The notes under the pieces: model-generated | Databases searched by the model: none | Told to the model about the DNA's origin: nothing | Seen by the model: the letters and a program-made list of their open reading frames with translations, nothing else | In this document: one piece after another, positions 7,559-13,507 of the stretch | Layout of the letters: the number at the start of each line of letters is the position of its first letter | Position numbering within the stretch: position 1 is the stretch's first letter | Assembly: GCA_002480565.1 (NCBI GenBank) | Contig: DLCK01000080.1 | Location: 72,611 to 112,489 of the forward strand | Source: Phycisphaerales bacterium UBA7800 | GTDB lineage: Bacteria > Planctomycetota > Phycisphaerae > Phycisphaerales > Phycisphaeraceae | Direction: 5' to 3' | Length of the DNA: 39,879 bases | Made by a program: the position numbers and the translations under genes

Positions 7559-10444
7559 TTGGCGAAGGCCAAGAGAGTATTTGAAGTTGCCAAGGAACTG
7601 GGTGTTACCAGCAAGGCAATCGTCGAAAAGTGCAAAGCCGAAGGTGTCCCGGACATTACCAATCACATGTCCGTGGTCAAGATCGGCCTGGTAATGACCA
7701 TTCAAGAATGGTTTAGTACCGGTGCACAAGACGAGGAAACTGCGCACACGGCCGTGGAGACCGCCAAGAAGGTGGACCTGAAAAAGGCCCGTCGAAAGGC
7801 TGCCGCCAAGCCCGTTACACCAGCTGGTGATGATGTCGATCCGGCGGGTCGTTCTGTCAGTGAGGACAAGCCCGAAGCTGTCGCCAAAGCAAGACCCAGA
7901 ATTTCCGAAGAGCCCAAGCCCCAGGCAGAAGAAGCGCCGTCCCCGGCCGCAGAACCTGTTGCCCCGGAAGCTCCGCAACCAGTCGTTGAACAAACGCCTG
8001 TTGAGCCGTCGACTCCAGAGCCTCCGGTTGAGGAATCACAACCGGTTGTCTCAGAGCCCACACCTCAACCCCAGCCCGAGCCTGTTGCTGCCGATCAAGC
8101 AGAAGCGGCAACGGAGTCGGACGATGAAGGTGGCCCGCAGATGAACGTGCCGCGTCGTCCTGATGTGATCAAGCCAGCCGGCGAGCAATTGCAGAAGCCC
8201 ACAGGCGCTGTACTCAAAGGCCCACGCGTGGTTCGCATCGAACAACCTGAGCAGATGCAGGCACCTCGCCCGCGTCGGCCTCAAGGTGGTGGTGACCGAA
8301 ACAATGGCGGCGGTGGCGGAGGTGGTGGCGGCGGCTATGCCCCATCAAACGAACCCAATGTCCCCGGTATCAGCCGATCCCGTGGCCCAGAACGTGGTCG
8401 CGGCGCTGGCGCAGGAGCCGGTGCGGGTGATGGCGGTCGTGGTGGTGATCAGGGACGTGGTAAGCGTCGCGGTCAAAATTCACGTCGCGGTCGCAGTGGC
8501 GATTCAATGCCAGTGGGTCCCGGTAAGATCAGTGAACAGGATCTGATCGAACTTGATGCACGACTCAAGGGCGCGCCTGGCTATTTGAAGCAGCGCCGCC
8601 GAAGTCTACGTTCCAAGTCTGGTTCTTCGCAGATTCAGATGCCCGTGGACGTGGGTGGTAAAGTTGAAATTCCCGAACCGATCACCATCAAGAGTCTCTC
8701 TGCGGTGACTGGCATCAAGTCCGCTGACATCATCAAGTATCTCTTTGCCAAAGGCGTCATGGCTACCATCAACTCGGCAATCGACACCGAAGCCGCGATG
8801 GAAATTGCCATGGAGTACGAAATCGAGCTGGAGGTCAAGGAACAGCAGACGGCCGAGGAATCGGTGATCGAAGAGTTCGAAAACCAGGATCCGGTGAACG
8901 TCAGTAAACGTCCGCCAGTGGTGGCCGTGCTCGGTCACGTTGACCATGGTAAGACCTCGCTGCTGGACAAAATCCGCAAGGCCGATGTCGCTGCTCATGA
9001 AGACGGCGGGATCACCCAGCACGTTGGTGCGTATCGCGTGACCATTGAAGGGTCCGAAGGCGACAAGAAGACCGTTGTCTTCCTGGATACCCCGGGTCAT
9101 GAAGCGTTCACGTCCATGCGTGCCCGTGGTGCGAACATCACTGACATTGTCGTACTGGTGGTTGCTGCTGACGACGGTGTAATGCCTCAGACCATTGAGT
9201 CGATCAATCACGCCAAGGCTGCCGGTGTTCCGGTGGTGGTGGCATTGAATAAATGTGACGTGCCTTCGGCAACCGACGCCAACATCCAGAAAATCTATGG
9301 TCAGCTTGCTGAACATGGCCTTAATCCTGCGGACTGGGGTGGTGAGACTGAAATCATCAAGACTTCTGCAGAAACAGGTGAAGGTGTCAAGGATCTACTT
9401 GAAGTTCTCGACTATCAAGCCGAACTGCGTGAACTCCAGGCTGACTTCGGTGGTCTGGCTCGCGGTATGGTGATCGAAACCGAGATGCAGGAAGGTCGCG
9501 GTCCGGTCGCTCGTGTTCTGGTTCAACAGGGCACCATGAAGGTCGGTGACTTCATTGTCATCGGTCGTGCGTTTGGACGTGTCCGGGACATGACCGACGA
9601 ACGTGGTCGCGTGATCAAAGAAGCTGGTCCATCGACACCGTTGGAACTTTCAGGTATCGACATGGTCCCTGATGCTGGTGAACACTTCTACACGACCAAG
9701 ACATTGCAGCGTGCTGAAAATGTCGCCAAGCAGTACCGTGATAAGGAACGTCAACGTCAACTCGCCTCACAGACAAAGGTCACACTCGACAACTTTGCCG
9801 AGACGATCAAGGCGGGTGAGACGAACTACCTTCGCGTGGTCCTCAAGGCCGACGTGCAAGGCAGTATCGACGTGCTCAACAAGACACTCAGCGAAGTGGG
9901 CAACGACGAAGTGGCAGTCAAGGTCATTCACTCAGCAGTGGGTGGCGTGACCGAATCGGATGTCTTGCTTGCCGATGCGTCGGACGCCATCGTGGTCGGT
10001 TTCCACGTGGTGGCCAATGCCGTTGTGCGTGACATTGCTGATCATCGCAAGGTTGAAATTCGTAACTACCGCGTCATTTATGACCTGGTGGACGATATCA
10101 AGTCTGCACTTGAAGGCATGCTCGCACCTGAAGTCAAGGAAGAACAGCTCGGTGTCGCTGAAGTCAAACAGGTCTTCAAGATCAGCAAGGTTGGCAACAT
10201 TGCCGGCTGTCTGGTCAACGAAGGTGTCATCAACGCCAAGTCCAAGATTCGCGTTGTCCGTGACGATATCGTCGTTACCGACAATCGCAACATCGAGGCA
10301 CTGCGTCGACTTAAGGACGAAGCCAAGGAAGTGCGAATTGGTACCGAATGTGGTATCCGCATCAAGGGCTTTGATGACCTTAAACCAGGCGACCTGCTTG
10401 TCTGCTTCAAGAGCGTTGAAATCGCAAGGAAGCTTGAAGAATAA
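7559..10444 (+). CDS. infB: Translation initiation factor IF-2
   Basis: IF-2 is the GTPase that brings initiator tRNA to the 30S subunit and promotes subunit joining. The 961-residue protein has an IF2N domain at residues 1-55 (RVFEVAKELGVTSKAIVEKC), a long Pro/Glu linker and a Gly/Arg-rich stretch to about 335. A second IF2N domain follows at about 375-430, then the G domain: G1 GHVDHGKT at 459-466, DTPGHE at 510, NKCD at 564, SAETGEG near 603. After these come the beta-barrel and C-terminal domains. The start is TTG 7559: AAAGGAG (7546-7552) lies six bases upstream and the next residues match IF2N, so the unusual codon is well supported. It follows nusA by about 100 bases. The linker has a run of ten glycines and RGG-like repeats, which is notable. 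Confidence 0.97.
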   Translation: MAKAKRVFEVAKELGVTSKAIVEKCKAEGVPDITNHMSVVKIGLVMTIQEWFSTGAQDEETAHTAVETAKKVDLKKARRKAAAKPVTPAGDDVDPAGRSVSEDKPEAVAKARPRISEEPKPQAEEAPSPAAEPVAPEAPQPVVEQTPVEPSTPEPPVEESQPVVSEPTPQPQPEPVAADQAEAATESDDEGGPQMNVPRRPDVIKPAGEQLQKPTGAVLKGPRVVRIEQPEQMQAPRPRRPQGGGDRNNGGGGGGGGGGYAPSNEPNVPGISRSRGPERGRGAGAGAGAGDGGRGGDQGRGKRRGQNSRRGRSGDSMPVGPGKISEQDLIELDARLKGAPGYLKQRRRSLRSKSGSSQIQMPVDVGGKVEIPEPITIKSLSAVTGIKSADIIKYLFAKGVMATINSAIDTEAAMEIAMEYEIELEVKEQQTAEESVIEEFENQDPVNVSKRPPVVAVLGHVDHGKTSLLDKIRKADVAAHEDGGITQHVGAYRVTIEGSEGDKKTVVFLDTPGHEAFTSMRARGANITDIVVLVVAADDGVMPQTIESINHAKAAGVPVVVALNKCDVPSATDANIQKIYGQLAEHGLNPADWGGETEIIKTSAETGEGVKDLLEVLDYQAELRELQADFGGLARGMVIETEMQEGRGPVARVLVQQGTMKVGDFIVIGRAFGRVRDMTDERGRVIKEAGPSTPLELSGIDMVPDAGEHFYTTKTLQRAENVAKQYRDKERQRQLASQTKVTLDNFAETIKAGETNYLRVVLKADVQGSIDVLNKTLSEVGNDEVAVKVIHSAVGGVTESDVLLADASDAIVVGFHVVANAVVRDIADHRKVEIRNYRVIYDLVDDIKSALEGMLAPEVKEEQLGVAEVKQVFKISKVGNIAGCLVNEGVINAKSKIRVVRDDIVVTDNRNIEALRRLKDEAKEVRIGTECGIRIKGFDDLKPGDLLVCFKSVEIARKLEE

Positions 10445-10451
10445 GGTGAAG

Positions 10452-10550
10452 CGACTAGGAACTAGTGACTAGTGTTAGATGGTAAACATGAAAACTACAG
10501 GGATGGTGGCTGCTTTTTACTAGTCCCTTGTGGCTAGTCCCTAGTCCCTG
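10452..10550. repeat. CTAG-rich short repeats between infB and ylxP
   Basis: GACTAGGAACTAGTGACTAGTG lies just after the infB stop, here quoted as its units GACTAGG, AACTAGT, GACTAGT (10453-10473). The complementary orientation (ACTAGTCCC, CTAGTCC, CTAGTCCCTG, 10519-10550) lies just before ylxP, so the two clusters can pair across about 45 bases. The same 7-base theme recurs at 28114-28139. Function unknown; it is neither a recognisable insertion sequence nor a terminator. Confidence 0.7.
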
Positions 10551-10559
10551 AATAAAAAC

Positions 10560-10850
10560 ATGGTGATTGGTGTTTTACAAGTTGAACTGACCATTGATGG
10601 GCCAGAATCACTCAAGGATAAACGCCGCGTGGTGCGTCGGCTTAAAGACCGCCTGCATCGCGAACATCAGGTTTCAGTCGCTGAGGTGGATCAACTGGAC
10701 AATCGTCTGGTTGCGATACTGGGTATCACCATGGCCAGCAATGACGTGTCCTACACACAGAGTGTGCTTGATCGGATTCTCGACAAACTCAAGGATCAAA
10801 GAGATTGCTACCTTAGCAATCACAGCAAGCAGATTTTGACTGGACATTAA
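10560..10850 (+). CDS. ylxP: DUF503 (YlxP-like) ribosome-associated small protein
   Basis: A 96-residue protein with the DUF503 signature: it opens VIGVLQVELTIDGPESLKDK, followed by RRVVRRLKDRLHREHQVSVAEVD and a SNDVSYTQSVLDRIL segment. YlxP proteins are commonly encoded between infB and rbfA, exactly as here. Their precise molecular role is not settled; the gene order suggests a part in translation or ribosome maturation (inference). The ATG at 10560 has no Shine-Dalgarno; it is preceded by a CTAG-rich repeat and an A-rich stretch. The start is nonetheless fixed by homology, because the family begins almost exactly there. Confidence 0.9.
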   Translation: MVIGVLQVELTIDGPESLKDKRRVVRRLKDRLHREHQVSVAEVDQLDNRLVAILGITMASNDVSYTQSVLDRILDKLKDQRDCYLSNHSKQILTGH

Positions 10851-10919
10851 AATAACAGGTTACAGATGACTTTATCTGTGACGACTTGCGTTTAACGCAA
10901 TGAATGTAAAAGCCCGAAT

Positions 10920-11327
10920 ATGACGCATCGCAAAGAACAATTTGAATCGACACTCAAGCGTGCCATTAGCACCATGCTTCAGCGTGATCTATCTGACCCA
11001 CGAATCCGTGGGATGGTCAGTGTCACCCATGTGGCGGTGACCAAGGATATGCGCGAGGCGACGATCAAGGTGTCGGTGATTCCTGCAGAGTACGAAAAAC
11101 TGACATTGCATGGACTTAACAGTGCAGCCAAACATATTCATGGCAAGTTATTCAAGCAAATGGATGTCCGGCGTTTGCCGTTTCTGAAATTTGTACTTGA
11201 TCCAACCCTTAAAAAACAGGCGGAAGTCTATGCCGCCATTCAGGAGGGATTGGCCAAGGAGAAAGCATTGGAAGACGATGCTGATACGGTCAATTCTGAG
11301 GAAGATACCCAGGAGCCCACTTCGTGA
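10920..11327 (+). CDS. rbfA: Ribosome-binding factor A
   Basis: RbfA binds the 30S precursor and aids 16S rRNA 5'-end maturation, notably in the cold. The 135-residue product has the KH-like RbfA pattern: TLKRAISTMLQRDLSDPR with the conserved DPR, then VSVTHVAVTKDMREATIKVSV and a LKFVLDPTL segment that matches the family's PxLxFxxD. The acidic tail (EDDADTVNSEEDTQEP) is beyond the fold. No good ribosome-binding site lies before ATG 10920, but the family starts there. The stop codon overlaps the GTG start of the next gene (GTGA, 11324-11327), which implies translational coupling. A small hairpin (ACAGAT...ATCTGT, near 10863-10879) lies between ylxP and this gene. Confidence 0.93.
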   Translation: MTHRKEQFESTLKRAISTMLQRDLSDPRIRGMVSVTHVAVTKDMREATIKVSVIPAEYEKLTLHGLNSAAKHIHGKLFKQMDVRRLPFLKFVLDPTLKKQAEVYAAIQEGLAKEKALEDDADTVNSEEDTQEPTS

Positions 11328-12160
11328 AAGACGACAGTACCTACGCCAAGAAGTTCACTACGCTAATCAAAAAAATCTGCAAGGCCTACAAGCATGAAGA
11401 AGTGATTCAGCTTGAACCAACCACGCAGATTATTATCAGTTATCTTGAATGGAACGCGACCAACGCTCTGGCTTTAGAAGCACATGATCAGATCATGCAG
11501 GCGATGGTCGACAACAACGATATCCGCGTGAGTCTGCCCGATGAGATCGTCAGCCTGATTGGCGAAGACTATCCACTGGCTCATGAACGTGCCTGTCGTA
11601 TGCACGAAACGCTCAACGAGCTGTTTAACCGTGAACATGGCATCGTGATCACATCGCTTAAGGGTAAAAACAAAAAGCAGATCAAGACCTATCTTGAAAC
11701 ACTGCCTGGCGTGACACCTTATGTGGTGGCGCAGAATTTGTTGTTGTCATTCGGAGGTCATGCCGTGCCTGTGGACGAGCATATGCTTGCTCTGCTTAAG
11801 GATGAAATGGTCGTCCACCCCGATTGTACTTTGGCTGAAGCCGAGTCCTTCTGTGAGCGACATATCAAGGCAGTTGATGCCTTAGAGTCCCACCTTGCGA
11901 TGCGCGCCTGGGCGGACGAATATGAATTGATGATTCCTGACCCCACTCCCGACTCGGCACCTGCCTCGGATGTCAGACTCACCGAACCCGCATCGACTGC
12001 CAGTGATTCAAATAAGAAGACTTCCAAGGCAAAGACATCCAAGTCTTCGTCCACCAAGTCCTCATCCAATGCTAGCGCAAGTAAAACCAAAACAGTCAAG
12101 AAAACTGGTACATCAAAGACAACGAAAAAGAAGGCTGCCAGTAAAAAAGCGACCAAGTAA
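11324..12160 (+). CDS. Endonuclease III-like (HhH-GPD fold) protein lacking the catalytic lysine, with Lys-rich tail
   Basis: Residues about 25-200 align by pattern with endonuclease III: a helical start (ISYLEWNATNALALEAHDQI), the hairpin LPGVTPYVVAQNLLLSFGG (127-145) and the PVDEHMLAL stretch carrying the conserved Asp (Asp151). In true Nth enzymes the hairpin reads LPGVGRKTA, with Lys as nucleophile; here that position is Tyr133. The C-terminal four-cysteine iron-sulfur motif is also missing. Residues about 225-278 are a Lys/Ser/Thr/Ala-rich tail (KKTSKAKTSK, KKKAASKKATK) like histone H1 tails, suitable for binding DNA or RNA. The GTG start overlaps rbfA by four bases, so it is co-expressed with translation genes. 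Glycosylase/lyase activity by the standard mechanism is unlikely. A nucleic-acid-binding role is inferred. Confidence 0.75.
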   Translation: MKDDSTYAKKFTTLIKKICKAYKHEEVIQLEPTTQIIISYLEWNATNALALEAHDQIMQAMVDNNDIRVSLPDEIVSLIGEDYPLAHERACRMHETLNELFNREHGIVITSLKGKNKKQIKTYLETLPGVTPYVVAQNLLLSFGGHAVPVDEHMLALLKDEMVVHPDCTLAEAESFCERHIKAVDALESHLAMRAWADEYELMIPDPTPDSAPASDVRLTEPASTASDSNKKTSKAKTSKSSSTKSSSNASASKTKTVKKTGTSKTTKKKAASKKATK

Positions 12161-12192
12161 GAAAGGCAGGTCAGAGACACTTCTGACTTGAA

Positions 12193-12198
12193 TATAAT
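12193..12198 (+). promoter_or_regulatory. Perfect -10 box immediately before hisG
   Basis: TATAAT ends seven bases before the hisG ATG (12205). The usual distance from -10 to the transcription start would put the first transcribed base on or beside the A of the ATG, implying a leaderless message. No clear -35 is seen at the usual distance, and no Shine-Dalgarno site precedes the ATG. Confidence 0.4.
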
Positions 12199-12204
12199 AG
12201 AACA

Positions 12205-13089
12205 ATGAGTGATTCAAAGTCCATCCTTCGCATCGGTTTACCCAAAGGCTCATTACAGGATTCCACCGTGGATCTCTTCGCCCGGGCCGGTTACAAAATT
12301 ACCATTCCCAGTCGTTCCTACTTCCCGACCATTGATGATCCACAGATTGAAATGGTCATGTTCCGCGCTCAGGAAATGAGTCGCTACGTGGAAGACGGCG
12401 TGGTTGACATGGGGATCACCGGCCATGACTGGGTCATTGAAAACCAATCCGATGTGCATGAAGTCTGCGAATTGGCATACAGTCGCGCGACTTCCAATCC
12501 GGCTCGTTGGGTGCTCTGCGTGCCTGAAGAATCTGATATCCATAAACCTGAAGACATGGCCGGCGGCATCATTGCCACGGAACTCAAAAAGACCACACAG
12601 AAGTATTTCGATGACCGGAAGGTGCCCATCAAGAAAGTCGAATTCTCATGGGGTGCCACCGAAGTCAAAGCACGTTTGGTCAGTGGTATCGTCGATATTA
12701 CCGAGACCGGCTCATCAATCCGTGCCAACAAGCTTCGCATCATTGACACCATCCTCACAAGTACCACGCGCTTGATTGCCAATCACGATGCATGGAAGGA
12801 TGACTTTAAGCGTCAGAAAATCGAAGACTTGGCCTTGTTGCTTGAAGGTGCTATTGAAGCCCGTGAAAAGGTTGGCCTGAAGATGAATGCTCCCAAGGAC
12901 AAGCTCGATGAAATCATCAAGCTTTTGCCTTCGGAAAAGTCTCCAACAGTCAATCAGTTGGCGGATCAGGATTGGGTTGCTCTTGAAGTGATCGTCGAAG
13001 AAAAGATCGAACGCAATCTGGTCCCGCAATTGGTGCGTGCCGGTGCGACCGGGATTTTCAGTTATCAGCTCAAGAAGGTTATTCATTGA
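12205..13089 (+). CDS. hisG: ATP phosphoribosyltransferase, long form
   Basis: HisG condenses ATP with phosphoribosyl pyrophosphate, the first and feedback-controlled step of histidine synthesis. The 294-residue length and the extra domain after residue about 215 (KLDEIIKLLPSEKSPTVNQL through VPQLVRAGATGIFSYQLKKV) identify the long, histidine-regulated form that works without HisZ. Conserved features include LRIGLPKGSL at the start, MGITGHDW, and VDITETGSSIRANKLRII, the phosphate-binding loop. ATG 12205 is the only sensible start; it lacks a Shine-Dalgarno site and has TATAAT directly before it. No other his gene is in the window. A strong terminator follows at 13156-13183. Confidence 0.95.
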   Translation: MSDSKSILRIGLPKGSLQDSTVDLFARAGYKITIPSRSYFPTIDDPQIEMVMFRAQEMSRYVEDGVVDMGITGHDWVIENQSDVHEVCELAYSRATSNPARWVLCVPEESDIHKPEDMAGGIIATELKKTTQKYFDDRKVPIKKVEFSWGATEVKARLVSGIVDITETGSSIRANKLRIIDTILTSTTRLIANHDAWKDDFKRQKIEDLALLLEGAIEAREKVGLKMNAPKDKLDEIIKLLPSEKSPTVNQLADQDWVALEVIVEEKIERNLVPQLVRAGATGIFSYQLKKVIH

Positions 13090-13155
13090 CCTGAGGGGCG
13101 ATCCCCAACCGCGTATCATGATTTGACGATACGCAAACAACTTAGTTTTTTACTA

Positions 13156-13183
13156 CGACCTTTCTTCGGAAAGGTCGTTTTTT
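13156..13183 (+). terminator. Rho-independent terminator after hisG
   Basis: CGACCTTTC (13156-13164), a TTCG tetraloop, GAAAGGTCG (13169-13177) and six T. A perfect nine-base-pair stem in the right place to end the nusA-hisG unit. Confidence 0.95.
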
Positions 13184-13507
13184 ATATGATCATGACGAAT
13201 GTTTTACTGTCCACGAAGCGGTGGTTTCTCCACACGCCGGCTGCCTGCGATCACTCCAAATGCGATGTGTATTGATAAAGCATTGAATCAAAGCCAAGAC
13301 ATTTGCAACGAAACAGTCACGTAACTTGTAAAATCGACTGGCAGGACAGCTCGAATACTGTCATCATAAGCATGTCAGGACACCGGCACGGGTGTGTCGG
13401 GGCAAAAGCACCAATAACTGCATCACCCTGCAATCGGACGCCAATTGCAAATGGGATACGGGACGCCAACGCCGGCCCGGTCAGGCGACAGCAGGGGGGA
13501 GACCATT
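13184..13507. other. Gene-free interval upstream of the large TPR protein
   Basis: About 320 bases with no convincing gene. A weak promoter-like pair lies at 13303-13332 (TTGCAA, 18 bases, TGTAAA). Closer to the next gene are an imperfect inverted repeat (GACACC...GGTGTGTC, about 13379-13398) and an imperfect direct repeat of CGGACGCCAAT/CGGGACGCCAAC (13437-13468). The latter faintly recalls riboswitch-type leaders, but no family could be assigned. Confidence 0.4.

Noticed and set aside
8606..9316. 236-codon open frame on the minus strand inside infB
   Set aside because: The opposite strand carries the conserved IF2N and GTPase motifs of IF-2; the antisense frame is rich in His and Asp as expected for a shadow.
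13303..13500. Cyclic di-GMP riboswitch before the TPR gene
   Set aside because: Only a partial match to one strand of the motif; the GGCAAACC element, the GAAA tetraloop and the 3' part are not convincingly present.
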